A stretch of DNA of 64,000 nucleotides from Stercorarius parasiticus (GCA_013396915.1 VWZL01001285.1:186001-250000), one strand, 5' to 3'. Shown: positions 28,186 through 42,127, numbered from the stretch's first letter. Notes: generated by a model from the sequence alone, not told the origin. A program made the numbers and translations.

Positions 28186-31100
28186 TAATGTCTTTGCAGT
28201 AATGTGTTGTGAGATACGTATTATTTTAGTACTTATGCACAAAGAATCCATACATGAATGTTTCATGGTTTTCAGTGTAGTTCTTACTGGAAGTCAGTAT
28301 TCTCCCTGGTGAAATCGTAATCATATAAATAAGTTGAGATGCTGCTAAAACTAACGCTAGCTGGAGACCCAGAGATATGCAACCTAAAATTTTAACTGAC
28401 TTATGGAAGGGTAAAAAATTAGAGCGCTACAAGTTAATCTAAATTTGTCTATAAATGTCTCTTGCTAAAGGATTTGATGATCATTTTACATGCTGAAGTT
28501 CTAAGACCTTGTGTAACCAAGTGATTCACAATGTCATCGACGACGCTATCTTCATCTTACTTCTTGTATGCAATGTAAGAGAAGCGGTGACTGAAATGAC
28601 CTGCATCACGCCTTCCTTCCCTGTGCTTCTCTGGTGACCCACAATCACAAAAAATTTGAGTTCTTCAAGACAAAGTATGTTTTTAGGATGGGTAAAACTT
28701 AAGATTCAGTAGAGCCTGTCACTGGAGTATGAATCTAGAGCCTCAAATTTAGAAGGTGATATTTCCGGGGTGTCTGGCTCCAGGAGTAAGTTGGCAGCAG
28801 CGGCTGTAGCACTGACTTGAGCCAAGGCTCCCAATTGATTTGGGGCTGAATGCACTAGCATGTGAGGGGAAAAAAAGGTTTGAAGAAAGTAGTTTTCTCA
28901 GCTGCCTGCTCTGTCACTGCTCTCCAGAGCCTTTTAGTGAAGCCTCCAAGCTTGAGCATTTTTTTATACAACTCTTACTTTTTGCTGTGATGGTATTCAA
29001 ATTGTATCTGTTTTCATGGAATGGCTGGAAGTTTTGCCTGCGTTTGTTCTGGAAATAGCCTGTGACTGTTTGTGAAACAACCATTTCCTAAGGTTTCTGG
29101 TTTAGGAGATGTATCATGCTAAACTTGCAGTCTAAAGAGAACAAATTCCAAAGTTAACACACAGTCTTTCTTTATAAACAAATCAGTGCTGCCACCACCA
29201 CTCCTGCTCAGCCAAGCAACAAACCTAGCTTGCTTCTGCTGCTCTTGCCCTCCTTTTTAAAGCAATATTTATGGGACTGTTCGTGGGGGAAAAAAAATAT
29301 AATTTTTTGCATTAAACAAAAGCAAACGAAGAAGTAAGAGCTGAGATTTCTTAACAGATCTTTAGATTCAAAAACTGGAAACGTAATAATGGAACTCTAA
29401 ATGATGAGTTTTCATGCTTCAGGCTATTGTATATTTCTCTATATCTTCATATAAAAGTTTTGACTTAAAAATAATACCACCACTTCACAGACGTTTAAAG
29501 CTAGAATATAATATTTTGCTTTGGGACTGATTGTTGTTACTCATATTTTCTAGCAACAAGATTTTTTTTCACCCTTTGTTTGGAATGAGATCGCTGTATT
29601 GTAATCTCTAGGTCAACAGTCTGTTTCACTTCCCCACAGTATTTGTGTGCTGAACCAGGCTGAAAGGTTGTGGTTGTGAGCCAGGGGAGGTAGTAAATGG
29701 GTGGTAACTTAACTTTACCTCATCTTCGCTATACCTTTTCATAGCAGCATCCAGTGTTCTGAGTTTTGGCTCTGGAGTCCCTCCTTTGCTTCTCCAAAGG
29801 TCTGCTTCCCAGGAGGTAAAAACCCAGTGCCCTTGGATCCACATCTCACAGCATAAATCTGAAAGGGCAGGGCAGAGCAAGTATAAATTTTGCTGCAATA
29901 TCCAGTGTGTGCCAAATGTGATGGGCTTTGGGTGGGTTATACAATATATTCTCTCTTCTCTGCTGAACACTGGCTCCATCATTTTCAGTCCCTTAGCCAG
30001 CCCTGTGTGTGCTTTGCTGACCACACAGACTGTCCATGACAACTTTGTAACTGGTTAAGTTCATCCTGCAGTGCTCGTGCTTCCAGTTCCCTTGACCCTT
30101 GCCTTGAATGAGATTCAGGGTTTTGCACTTTTAAAGTGCAAGCCTGAGCTCATCATACTGCTGCTGTTTCATGTCGTCAAATGTGGAAACTGCAATCTCT
30201 TGGTGAGCAGCGTGCTGTTTACTGCTTGTCCATCTGGCACAGAAGTCGTCATTGTTATCTTGCCAGAAATTCACTGCTGAACTGCTCTGCCTCGGATTGC
30301 CAAGAGTCAAACTAGAACCAAGCAAAGCAAAAGCAGATTGTGCCTCAGTACTTGCTCCTGGCAGGTTTTCCAGTACGATGTATTGGAATTCAAGTTTTGG
30401 AGATACATTTCCATTGATCAAGTCTGGGTTTGGGGTTTTTGTCTAAGGCAAATCCTTTGTTTCTGTGCTGGTAAGTACTGCAGCATTACGAAAATAAAAG
30501 CAGGTGGTATTTATGCATACTGCTGTATGATCCCAAGTATTTGCCTTTAGGAAAACATCTGTTTACGCATGTTTGAACCCAAATGACAAGACCAACTCTG
30601 GCATGGGTAGCTCTGGGGCTGTTCTAATGATAGATAATTTTTGATAGTGCTACCCAGGACTTCAGGGACGTTGCATTTTTTGGTCTGCTTCCTGAAATTA
30701 CCTTCTGTCCCCCTGCCATGGAGTGGGGTTTGGTTTTAGCTGTAATGAGTGACTAAGTCAACCATCATGTCCACCACGGTAGCAGTTTTTCATGGCATAC
30801 ATCTGTCAGTAACAGAGGATTGTTAAAACACAATATTAGTTGCGGGATTGCATTGTAGAAAAAGAAGTGGCAGAAATGCACGTGTACATTTGATAGCTAT
30901 AATAGTCTTATTCCATAAGCTTCATACTGAAGAAAAACATACCGTCTAACATTGAGTTATAGGCCCTTCCTCTTCTATAGCCATGGTATTAACTAGTTTT
31001 TGTGGGGAATAGTTTCTGCAACAGACTTAAATCTGATGCTGCAGTACTGTGCGCTCAGGAAAACAGTGGGTGAGCCAAAGGCAATGCTGCTTTTTTAGCC

Positions 31101-34100
31101 CTGAAGAAAGATAAATTGCTCTAAAGGTACCTATAAATCCTTATTGTCAGGTGGATAGTCTCTGTTTCACTTAAAGAAACAGAAGTCGAAAGGATTTCTG
31201 TTTTTTTCAGCCCAGTCTACTCTGCTGTTGGCACCATGTCATATAATAACTCTCATAAACTCACCAAACTGTGTCTTAAAAAGCAGAACCTCACAACCTT
31301 AAAGTAATGCTTCTTTCTGTTTCAAACCACAATTCCCTTTTAACTGAATTACTGTAAAGGGAACAAAACTGCTGTAAGTTCAAGCATTGGGGAGAAAAGT
31401 GCTACAGATATCTTAATAAATACTAGGATAGAGAGTAACAGAGTTGAGTAGCTGTTTGCATAACTAAAACTGACAACATTATTTGTATATTTGCAGGATT
31501 TTATGCAAATCCTGAGGCTTTTGCTTCCTCTGATTAAACATGTGCAAAATGGAGTAAATCCTTTCACAGTAGCTTGTTGTAGCTAAGTTCTGCAACTTCC
31601 AGACATCGGTAAAACCTATCTTATATCTAATACAGCTGTAGTTATGTTCTCAGTCTTGGAGACTGATTCCCAAAAGCTGAAAGCTACAGTTGCCCTATTT
31701 CAGATTTGTGAGTTTTTCTAGAATGGATATCACTTATAGATTTTTAGCTATAATTGGAAAGAAACTCTTTGTATCTTCCATGTCTGCTCCATTTACATCT
31801 ATCTACTTTTTTTTTACCTTTTTTTTTCTGCTGAGTTGATAATATTCTCCTTCTAAAAAGATACTTGTTTGCTTATATGTTTACCTGGATTAGTTGGATT
31901 GACAATTGTATTTTTCATTACCCTCCCCGCTTTTTTTTTTTCTGGTTTCTTAGCTTCCTCATACTGTTTCCTGTTTGTTCCTCAGGGTATTGCAGTTATC
32001 CACTAGGCAGTTTAGCCTCCCTATCCAGAACAGGATGGTTCCAGATTAATCTTAAAGGCTCCATGCTGGAAACAAATCCAAAACAGTTTTGCTGCTGTTG
32101 AATAACAGGAGGTTTGAAAAGCTGAGGAGTAGCTTTCATCTTGGATTAGCATTTCATTTAGAGCTTGGGGAATGACTCAGTTTTGTATGGACCCTTTTAT
32201 AGAACCAGACCCAACCCAGCAAATGCATCCTTTCCTCTGCCTCCACAAACCAGCAGCAGGTAAGCTCTTTATGTCCCCAGAACAGGAGTTTGGAGGGTTA
32301 TAAATTATAACCTAGACCTGCTCTGAAGGCTGCCATTTTGTCCTACTGTCATGCCCAGGTTGCTACTAGCCCTTCCTTCTTAGCACTAAGCAATGCCTTG
32401 CTAATGGACCTATAAGGCTGTTAAATGTAATACCTGTACTAGTGCTGACACATGGAGCTTGTTCTGCTGGTGAACCTCAGTTGTATGGTGAAGGAAAGCC
32501 TGAGGAAGCGCTGCTTGGGATGGAAGGGCAAATAGCAGGGCATGGCTGGCTTTCAGGGGGAGCTCCTGCACCAGCTGATCTTGGGTCAGAGGAAAGTAGC
32601 AAAATTTTGTACCAGAAGGGAAAAAAAGCAATTTTGGGGGACTCGTGCATATCTTTAAAGATAGTTCCAATGTAATCTTTTTTTGGTGCTCTGGACTGAA
32701 GATCTCAGAAAAATGTCTTCATAAGAAAACTGAGTATTAGAAGTGTAAATGATCCAGTGCAAAGTACCGAATGCTGCTCTGGGGGCATACAGTTCATCTC
32801 ACTGTGGGGGGTCCAATGGACAACAGGGTCATCTTCAGCTCAGCAAGCTCCTCCTGCTATCCATACAACTCCTTCTTTAGAAGCTACATTTTAGGAAATA
32901 AATTCTATAGAAAGAGCTAGCTGGCTCAGGTGAAATCCACATTTGCTGGGAGAACACATTCTTCCTTCTTCACTGTTTTGGAGAAGACAAATGTAGTGAC
33001 ATTTTGCCTTAGTGTGTATATCCATTTAGTCTATAAAATGTCATCAGTAAGGATGACTTTTGTGACTGTTGGCATGGACCTGTAACATATGAACATGCAA
33101 AGCAGGGTGGAGCAGGGAAACTTGTCAGGGGTACAATTCTCCTCACTGAACCAACTTCTATACTGCAAACTACCGTTCTCCTAATGACACTCACTGCATG
33201 CAGTTGTGTGCGATATTGTCCCAGATTTATGGCTGATGGTTTCCTGAAGAGCTGTTTGGGTAGTCTGTGCTTCAGTGAAACAACTCTCACATGCCCTGTA
33301 ACAAATCCAAAAGTGTAATGGAGTAGGTCATTTGTCTTGAGTTTTAACATGAAAAAAAATGATGTAGTGAACTTTTTCCTTCTCCATGGTGGGGGAAAAA
33401 TTGGCTTAATTTCAACTTGGATCCCAGCTTTCTGGTTTCTGAAGTCACCCCTGTGGAGGTGATGTTAGATTTGTAATGCTGTCTCACGCAGCATACAGCG
33501 ACACTGCCTTAGTGACAGTAAGTAAAGCGAACTAATGTCTTCAGCTTTGTTCTTGTCCGTTTGTAATAGTATTAATGTCCTTCTAAGAACAGCAGAGACT
33601 GCCTAAGCGGGGGGAAAAAAAAATAATTGGGAAAGAACTAACCAGATTTATAGCTCTTGTAATGTGATTTAGCTGCTAGAAATAAGAGTAATATCACGGG
33701 ACTAAAACACTTAGACCACCAATGCAAGGAACTTCTGGTCCAGTGATTAGGATAGTAACCTTTTTCAGGAGTGCTTTGGTAGCAGTTTCTCTTGGCTACT
33801 CAACATAAACATACTGGATAATATGGTTTTATGTCCTTTACTAGCCTTCTGAACTGGTTATATATTTAACAATTACTGTTTTCTATCTAGTACCATATCT
33901 ATCACATCTAAGTCTCAAAAACATAACTAGTTTACCACTTTGAAGGATTTAGTCACTATTGGATGAGAAGCCACTTCACCTGATAGGCAGCGGGAATGTT
34001 TCAGCCAACTCACTGCCAGGCAGAGCTCAAATGAATAAAGTACCTTGGACTGTTTCAACAAAAAGCGTCATTCTTTCCTCCAGCACCAGCACCATGTGTT

Positions 34101-34622
34101 TCATGGGTGAATGTGGAGAGCTGCCACATGTTGTGGGAGGATGAGCTCAGTGTTCATACCGAGATGAACGCTGCTGCGATCTTGGTTTGCAGAGCACATC
34201 AGCTGCAGGAACCAGCCTCGCCTGGCACATTGCTGGCCCTGATGCTCTTGAGGTTCATCCCTGGCATAGTTATCACAGAATTTTTTGGATGCAAACACCA
34301 ATAATACACAGCACTTCGTGTTTCCTTCTGGTTTCAACTTAAATTACTGTCTATGTAAAAGCCTAGTTCAAAAGGTCTGAGTTAGACCCCATAGGGGTTG
34401 TATACTTCAAATCATGTTGTTTGGTTATTGATGGGTCACAACCACACAGCACAGATATGGTCTGCCATGTGAATGAATAAAAGAACTTTCTTCTTAGCCA
34501 GCACCCTTTTCTCTTATGATTATGTTGTGGTAGTGACATTAAAAGTACGATGGTTGTGGGTGAAAGGTGTCACTTCTCTTAAAATCATAAATAACAATGT
34601 TTTGCAAATGATGTCTCTGTAG
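28186..34622 (+). other. IQGAP2: 3' part of the long upstream IQGAP2 intron
   Basis: No supported gene. It contains scattered homopolymer runs (for example the T-rich stretches near 31808-31830 and 31930-31942). A 138-codon minus-strand open frame at 29626-30042 shows no recognisable family and is treated as chance. The intron ends with the acceptor TCTCTGTAG just before the exon at 34623. Confidence 0.7.
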
Positions 34623-34779
34623 ATGGATGGAGGTCTGCTTGGACGAAGAGCTGCCCCCAACTACGGAGCTGGAGGAAGGCTTAAGAAATGGTGTTTACCT
34701 TGCCAAGCTCGCAAAATTCTTTGCCCCTAATGTGGTGTCAGACAAAAAGATCTATGATGTGAAGCAGGAACGCTATAAG
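34623..34779 (+). CDS. IQGAP2: IQGAP2 exon: start of calponin-homology domain
   Basis: IQGAP2 is a large cytoplasmic scaffold that binds F-actin through an N-terminal calponin-homology (CH) domain and binds active Rac1 and Cdc42 through a C-terminal GAP-related domain without GAP activity. This exon has one leading base (third base of a split Arg codon) and 52 codons: WMEVCL, PPTTELEEGLRNGVYLAKLA, KFFAPN and KKIYDV. It corresponds to about residues 50-101 of human IQGAP2. The acceptor is TCTCTGTAG and the donor AAG|GTAATA, phase 2 in and phase 0 out. The ATG that follows the Trp codon is internal, not a start, because similarity continues across the acceptor. IQGAP1 and IQGAP3 are less likely, as the wording follows IQGAP2. 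This is the first IQGAP2 exon in the window; the N-terminal ~49 residues lie upstream. Confidence 0.96.
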
Positions 34780-36042
34780 GTAATAACTTTTTCAGTTCTC
34801 TCATCAACTAGACAAAAAAATGTAATGTCTGTCTTTCAACTCTTAAAGGTACCGCAGCATGGTTAGTTAACTTTCTGCATGTCTTTCATAAGACTGTCGG
34901 GACTAGACGAAAGATCACACAGAACTAAAGCCAACACGATAAGTTAGAAATGTCTTACCCTTAGAAAAACTATGTTAGTGTCACCTAATATTTTTAAAGC
35001 TAAACAAATTACATTTCTGGCTCCAGGGAGAACATGGGCTTTACCATTTATACAATTATTTCTCATTAGGAATAGGAGCCAAAAGCAATTTAATAATTAA
35101 ACTTGATAACTATTACAAATTTTCCTCATCTTGTACGGGAGGACATTCAGGACATTCACTTCATTAGATCTGTGTGTTTATTTTACCAAACTTAACACTG
35201 AGAAGCAAAAAAAAGAAAAAAAAAAAAGCTACTGGTAATTAAACTTTACTTGCTATCTGTGCGAGCTGTTCATTAACTCCAAGATACTCAATAATACAGA
35301 AATATGTACATGCATATGTGGTAGTCCCACTATGGAATATATAATCTCAACATGTAGAGGGGGTAGAAAAGATTTTAAGTGGGCATTTTTAAGTTGTAAT
35401 CATTGGCTGTTTTTTGAGATTTGAGAAATTAAGCTCTTCTAGGTCCCATATGGTTAACGGAACCATGGTTAAGAATGGTTACGTTTAAATGTTTCTTTTG
35501 AAAACCTCCAAAACTTGAGTTCAGGCTTCTTTTCGCCCTTTACTCTGACTCTTTAAAAAATTAAAACAAAAAAAATCAAATACTTTCCCACTTTGCTGTT
35601 TTAACTGTTGCTTGTATAGGCTGTGGGGAAGGTCAGGTATTCTGGTAGAGATCTGAAGAGTGACTACGAGCTCCTGTTCTCCTTCACAGTAGTGCTGAAC
35701 AGTGTTATCACTTAAGTATTTTGGAGGTAGTGGTTCCTGGTATCTGACAGCCAGCTTTTACTCCCAAAGACGACTATGACCGTTTCAGTCACAGTCAACC
35801 CAGATGGGTACAAATGTGGCTTATGTTACATAAAAGAATGAGCTGGACAGCATGGGGCTGTTGATGTGTTAGGATGCTTCACTAGCAGGATTGTGGCTGT
35901 CGTGCTTAGGTCTCCAGGTTCAAACAAGGGAAATTTCCTAAACTCAACTTCAGGATACAAAACTTAGAAGCAACAGGAGGATCAATAATTAGAGAATTTG
36001 CTTTATGTGATTTTTATCATCTTTTTCGTCTGTTTCCAATAG
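34780..36042 (+). other. IQGAP2: IQGAP2 intron (phase 0)
   Basis: Noncoding, 1263 bases. It contains an A-rich run at 35207-35227 and no open frame of interest. Canonical GTAATA donor and CCAATAG acceptor. Confidence 0.85.
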
Positions 36043-36120
36043 AGATCTGGCCTTCATTTTCGGCACACTGACAATACTGTGCAGTGGTTAAGAGCAATGG
36101 AGTCCATTGGTCTGCCTAAG
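36043..36120 (+). CDS. IQGAP2: IQGAP2 exon: CH domain core
   Basis: Exactly 26 codons (78 nt), phase 0 on both sides, encoding RSGLHFRHTDN then VQWLRAMESIGLPK. This is the actin-binding CH-domain segment with the characteristic DNTVQWL motif, about human residues 102-127. The acceptor is CCAATAG|AGA and the donor AAG|GTAAGA, a near-consensus site. The exon is a multiple of three with symmetrical phase, so skipping it would keep the frame but remove part of the CH fold. Confidence 0.96.
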
Positions 36121-37842
36121 GTAAGACTTTTTAAATTTTAGCAAAGAAACTGGCTCAAGGCAGAACTCACTGAGATTCCCTTTCGTCTGCTTGAGCATAA
36201 ATAGTTTCTTAGGGTAGGTTTACAGTGAAGGGGTAATTCAGGAAACAAATCTGAAGAGAAGGTAACGCTGAAAGCAGTGGGAGTGTCAGTTATGTGCTGC
36301 TGCTGCCGGTGTCATTGGGCTGAGACTGCTGTGGATGAGTGCTGTGGGTGGAAATGCTCTGGGTGCTTCTCCTGTGGGAAGACAAATAAGGATGCCAGCA
36401 GTGTTTTAGCTATATCTTATTGCTAGTACCATCTCTGCGGGGGCCTGAAAGGAATACGGTTTAAAACAGAAAACTTAAATATTTGCTTCCTTTAGGTTAC
36501 TACCTCTCATCGTGTGTCTTGCTCCTCTTCCTCTTAATGTACATCCTAGTTCCTCTGCCTCTCCGTGTTTCCAGACTGCCCTTGCACGCCCCAGTGCACC
36601 TGCGTGGCTATGCTGCTGCTCCTCTTTATCTTCTTCCTTGTGGGTCTTCACTTGTCATCTCCCCTCTCTGCTGCTGTTTCTGGGTACCAGTGAGTCTTTT
36701 TCAGATGAAAATCCTCTAAGAAAGGGCTGTGTGTAAATACCTACTCTTCTTGTTTAGACATTTCGGCACCCGCACACAGCCTGGGACAGCCTGTGTGTGC
36801 AAGGGGGCTGGCACTGCCCCACGCACTGTGGTTGGACACAGCAGGGATGCTCAGATGGCTGGCTGAAGGGCTGCAGAGCCTACTGGCCAGTCACTGTGGG
36901 CAAACTTGCTGCAGGTGCCCATAAGCAGAAAAGGGTACCCATGACTGCCATGAGAAATGCCATAGAGATGGGGAGGATTCTGCCTTTCCCACGTCAGGCT
37001 GGTTTTTTTGTCTGACTTGAGTCCTCTGTTCAGCTGGCTGATTTCCATCCTACCATCCCTACTCTGAAAGATTTCATTTCTGTTGCGGAGGATGGTGGTG
37101 GCCAAAATCCTTTCTGAGTCTCCTTCCCAAAGCTGTTGTGAACGATGAAGAGGGTACTGTGCTCCTGACTTAGTCTTGTCCTATTAACCGTGGAACAGTG
37201 CAGCCCCGAATGCCCAGCCTGGGCTGGATGCACACTGCCAACTCTCACAGTTAGCTAAGTCTTTTATTTTATTTTTGTGGAGAAACAGTGTTTAGTGACT
37301 GGGATGAAGGCCAGGAACAAATTAGTGGTAGAACCAGAATTGGAACTTATGATGTGACTCTGTGGCAAAATTGCTTAATATGTCTCTCTCTGAATATCTT
37401 TCTCTGTAAATGATGTATTCATGAAGTTAGGGGTGCTGGCAATTAGAATTTTGCATTTTTAAACCACACTTGATAGGTTTGGTTGGCAATGAGGTTTTGC
37501 AAATTGTAACTGCATCCCAGGCTTCGGGCATCTGTAAGAGGACAAGACTTGATGGCTGAGCTTGTGCCAGAGGAACTTTTCTTAAAATCTTGCTGAAATG
37601 CTGTCTGCTTATCTTCCTTTTTTTTTTCTTTTTATTAAGTAGCTTTTATGCTTTATTAAATTATTCCTTATGAAAACTACTGATAAAGCTAAACTAACAT
37701 CCGAAGAGACTTGATTCATAACTATATAGAAGTAACAGCTGCAATTCTGTAAATTTAAGGTATAGTTCTGCAGAGAGCTCATTTTAGCTATTTTTCTGCT
37801 CAGTAATATATCTTCTTTAACTGTGTGCTCTTTGTTTTTTAG
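36121..37842 (+). other. IQGAP2: IQGAP2 intron (phase 0)
   Basis: Noncoding, 1722 bases. A pyrimidine-rich stretch at about 36490-36670 and a GC-richer stretch at 36770-36960 give short open frames without family resemblance. A T-rich run lies just before 37640. The acceptor GTTTTTTAG precedes the next exon. Confidence 0.8.
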
Positions 37843-37919
37843 ATCTTTTATCCAGAGACTACAGATGTCTACGATAGGAAAAACATCCCTAGGATGATAT
37901 ATTGCATTCACGCTCTAAG
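37843..37919 (+). CDS. IQGAP2: IQGAP2 exon: CH domain, FYPETTDVYDRKN segment
   Basis: 25 codons plus two bases (77 nt), starting IFYPETTDVYDRKNIP and running on to MIYCIHAL. This is nearly identical to the human CH-domain segment of about residues 128-152. The acceptor is TTTTTTAG|ATC and the donor CTAAG|GTAACT. The final AG joins a T from the exon at 43024 to make the Ser codon of the SLYLFKLG motif, which confirms the phase-2 junction. Confidence 0.96.
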
Positions 37920-40900
37920 GTAACTGGTGACGGGAATAAAACATTAAAGTAACTGCCAAATCTAGGAGTGTTAAGTCTTGAAATGGCTTTAGGGTAACCA
38001 GTATATCAAAATCTGTCAGAATTTACAAGTTCATTAATTTAAAGTTGAAGAAAAAAGTCCAGCTTTGTCAGGACTATTGGACAAATTATTTTCAAAATAG
38101 AAATGAAGGGCTATTGAATTCAGTGCGGACATCCCCTTCTCATTAAGTATACCCCCTCACAAAATGCACATACCATTTCAAAAGATATACTGCAACAGGG
38201 CCAAATAAATGAACAAAAACTTGGCAAAATATTAGTATAGCCATGGGGCAAATATGCTGATCAGAGTGAAAATGATGAACTGACATCTTTCTGTCCCAAA
38301 CGAGAAGGAAATAATTGCTGTATTCTGAGGCCATTCGTGTCAAAATTAACATTTTCTAAGATTTTAAAGTTCTGAGCAAATTGATTTTTGAATGTAATTC
38401 AGGAAGGCTTTTTAGTCCTGCCTTAAGGAGTTCCTTGGTGTTTAGTGCTAAAGGTAACAAACATCTGCCTCATGATGCCCCTGGTGTGAGGGACAGTGGT
38501 GGTGTCAGACAGCTCCTCCTTCTTGTGGCTGTCCTAGCTCATTGCCTGCACATGGAGACCTTTTCCTTTCATTGCTTTCTAGGCTGGCAGAGAACATAAT
38601 TAACTTACGCCCTAAAACTCTCTTCTGTGTTCCTAATGGTATTCAAAGGCACATCCACTGCTCCAGCTCTGTAGGTCTAGGAACTGTTCAATACATGCTG
38701 TAACTGAAATTTTTTAAGGTCTAATCCTTGAAATGATGTCCCCACCCTTGCAGTCTACGTGCACTCACTGGCAGGAAATAGGGCAAACCACCAAAGTTCC
38801 TCATATTTCTTTAAAATGCTGGGTGTTCAGAGCTGACAGCCCTGGTATATTTTTGTCATCTTTCACAAGTTTTGCCACAAGAAATTATTATGCCTGGTGT
38901 AATAACTGGACAGTACCACCAGGACTGTTTGAGGGTAGCTGTCACCTAAAGCTTGGTAATATAATCTGTTCTGTCAGCGAGTGTCTTGCTTAAGCTTGAA
39001 GTGATTTCCTGAAGTGCATGCATGGGGCTGTGAGGTTAACCAGCTCAGGCTGACACGGTGGACTGTGTGCCCCTCTGGACACGTTATGGGCCAGCTCAGA
39101 TGTTTTGCAATAGGTGGAAGAACACAATGAGGTTTTCCTGTATTTGCTTCCTCGTGTATGGAGGAGGACTTTATCAACTGTGGATTTGAATGCTACATGA
39201 ACAATAAGCCCGTTCGTTAGATATCTTCTTAAGATCTGCGTAATCGTTGCAATGGCAGTAAGTCTTTTCATCTTGAACTGAATTTTGCCATGGTTTGACC
39301 TTTGGTAGAAGTTTTCCTTTGTCCGTCTTGACATGCCCTAGCATTTATGCCTGTATCAGAATTAGTCTGTATTGTCTCAGCTTTCACTTCCAACTTTGTC
39401 TTGTTTAAATTAATTTTTCTTGCTGCATGTCAGCACAAAGCTGTAACTTTGTACTTACAAGCTATTATTTTAAAAATGGACTTCATATCAAATGTGTCAT
39501 GTCATACTGAAGGGGAATAGGCCTGCAACGCTTTCACTGATGGTGCTTTCCCGCGGAAGTGTAGGGCCCTGCACCTGCATCCCATGCAGGATGTAAGAAT
39601 CGAAGAGCAATTGCTGAGCTTCATTTATTTCCATTCCTTTTCCTAAAATGCATGTCATAAGTCCTTTACTGGAGTGTTTAAAATCAAACTCCAGTGTCAG
39701 TGTTGAATGGCACACAGCCTACTTTGAAAGCAGTCTGGGAAACAAAAGAATTAAGGACAGGGTATTTGCTTGGCCAGCAGCATTCCCAGTTGGGTTGACG
39801 TCAAAGGAACACTGAACTGCAGGAGTCCAGTTCTGTTCTCCTTCTGCTGTTGTTGTAGCTCCTGACCTGCTGGCATCTGTCCCTGCGGCTTCACGCTGTG
39901 CATCCCACCCGCTCCACTCTCTGGGTTTGTCAGAGCATCCTCTCCAGGGAATCAGTACAGGGTTCACTGACCCTGGAGAAGTCCATGTCCCTGTTCTCAG
40001 GGTCCAGCACCACAGCGTCTAGAAACAGCAATTGCAAGCAGGCTTTTCACCTTTACAGCTGTAGTGTATGCACCTGACCACTATAGGAAGAATCACCATT
40101 AGGTTTAAATGCTAAACTCTAATGCATCTTGGAGCACGTTCTCAAATTTCAAAGGCTTATAACTTGGGAAAATGGAGCACTCTCTCATAGAGGTTAGGGG
40201 TTGGCCTGCTTCCCATCCTGTTTTAGTTGTTACAAAGTCATAACTTCAAAGCAACCTGATTACTGAGCTTTCCAACAAAACTACCTTCAACAAAAATTTT
40301 TTCTTATTCTCATTCTTGGAAATCCTGAAGCCACCTTTAGTTGAGATTTTTCTTATATGAATTCATTTATGCACAGTCAGTGTGCATAATTTAAGTGCTT
40401 AGGAGTTTTAAGATTATTTTTAATTGCCCCTTGAAGAAGCATAAAACATCCTTAAATGTAAGTAATCGGAGCAATACACTCTCTCTATCCAAAGGATCAT
40501 TTGAAATCTGAAATGTTAACATTTCATAGGGCAAGTCCTTGGTTATTTGGGGTTTTGCTGACCTTTGAGCTGCTAGAGGGCCTGAAGGTAGACAATGACT
40601 CAAAGCAAAATGGTTTAAATATATTTTTAGGATATGTCCTGTCTCAAGTCTGAAAGGAAGACCATTGTACTTGCAGTAGGCGGAACAACTTGCACTGTCA
40701 AATACAGCACTGCTCTGGCCACAAAGGAGTGACTTAGCAAATAATTTATAGACTCCTGTTGAATGTAATTATTATAGTATGCTTTTCTCCTGTTGAAACA
40801 TCGATACTTAAAACCTGTCTTGAAAATACAAAGACATAGGTCTCGTTTCTTGCACCATTTTTCTTGTGAAAGCTGATTTGGATATTTTTCTGGACTAAGT

Positions 40901-41115
40901 GAGGTTAAGAACTGCTTCATTTAAATTAAGATGTTAACAATGACTTTTGTTGGTAAATAGTAGTGCTTATGAGACTTCTATTTGCCCTGAAAAATTTAGT
41001 TTTCACATGATCTTTGCAAGCAGATCACTGCTACATCCTGGACAAACCATCCCCCTGAAGCTGGACAGCTTCAAAACATTGTTTTTCTAGGAAAGAGTAG
41101 AATAACAGTCACGTT

Positions 41116-41145
41116 TAAAAAAACAAACAAAAAAAACCCAAACCA
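41116..41145. repeat. A-rich (AAAC-type) low-complexity tract
   Basis: Runs of A interrupted by C, about 30 bases, within the 5.1 kb intron. Confidence 0.7.
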
Positions 41146-42064
41146 CAGTATATTCAGGTCGTTTTTTTACAGCATGTTATACATGAGCTAAGCATAAAAC
41201 AAGGCCCAGGAACCTCTGCCTGATATGAACTGCAGCTCTGTGCAGGTGATGCAAAGGGAACTTCACCTGGGAACTGCCCTTTCCCCTTTGTTTCTGCCCT
41301 GTTCCTGATGCCTCATACACAGCTTTCTTAACCCCAAGGCTACCTGCTTTTGATTTTATGTGGGTTCTCTGAGGTTCAAGTTACGCTATAAAAGCACCAA
41401 GCAAGCTGTTTCAAGTGAAACTGTACCTAAATACAGAGTAGAAATGTCTCTGGGTTCCCTGCAGGACTCGAAGCACATTTTCAGCACCACCTGGTGGTTA
41501 GTAAGTTTATCCAAACAAAGGAGCATTGGCAGTAACGCACATGGCTCAACATCCTCCTGGAAAAGCGGAACAGCAAAAATATCAGCCTCTAATGTTCATA
41601 CCACTTTTTCTTCCTCTGTCTTTTCATTGTGGTGATGCCCTGAAAAGCCAGCATAACCCCGTGATGCTGCTGATCTCCATAACTATTTGTATGACACTCA
41701 GCACTTCAGCCAGGACTGTGTCCCTGTCTCAAATTTAGAGCAAAATCTCTTTAAAAGCCCACAAGGAAAGACTGTTAGGCAGATCAGGGTAATAGTCATG
41801 TGGATTTGTTCCTGCTACAGGAACTTGCATTTAAGACTGCTTTAAAAGGCAAGAATGTCAGCGGCAATGACTTTGAGGGGCAGCAGCAGTCAAAACAGGG
41901 TTGACTTACATGAGATGTGCTGGTGTCTCCATTTGTCTTGTGACAGGGCAGAAGAGTGGCTGTGGTAGCATGGAAGATGAAACGCTGATTCTGTGTGCTC
42001 TGAAATAAATGTGACAGCTACAGATACTTGCTTTGAAATCTCATCCTATAATTCACTAATGATT

Positions 42065-42127
42065 AAAAAAGAAAACAAAACAACCCAAACAAAAAACCCA
42101 CAAAACAAACAAACAAAAAACCCTAAA
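42065..42127. repeat. A/C-rich (AAAC-type) low-complexity tract
   Basis: About 60 bases of AAAAC and CAAAC units with a few CCC triplets, including a short near-perfect CAAA tetranucleotide run (about 42101-42117). Similar in kind to the tract at 17999-18060. Confidence 0.75.

Noticed and set aside
27761..28312. 183-codon plus-strand open frame over the CR1 copy
   Set aside because: It is the antisense of the CR1 reverse-transcriptase remnant, not a host gene.
29626..30042. 138-codon minus-strand open frame
   Set aside because: No recognisable domain, and no acceptor or donor arrangement that would make it part of a gene.
34627..34866. Open frame starting at an ATG in the first recognised IQGAP2 exon and running into the intron
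   Set aside because: Similarity to IQGAP2 stops exactly at the GTAATA donor (34780), and the ATG is an internal Met codon following a Trp coded across an acceptor.
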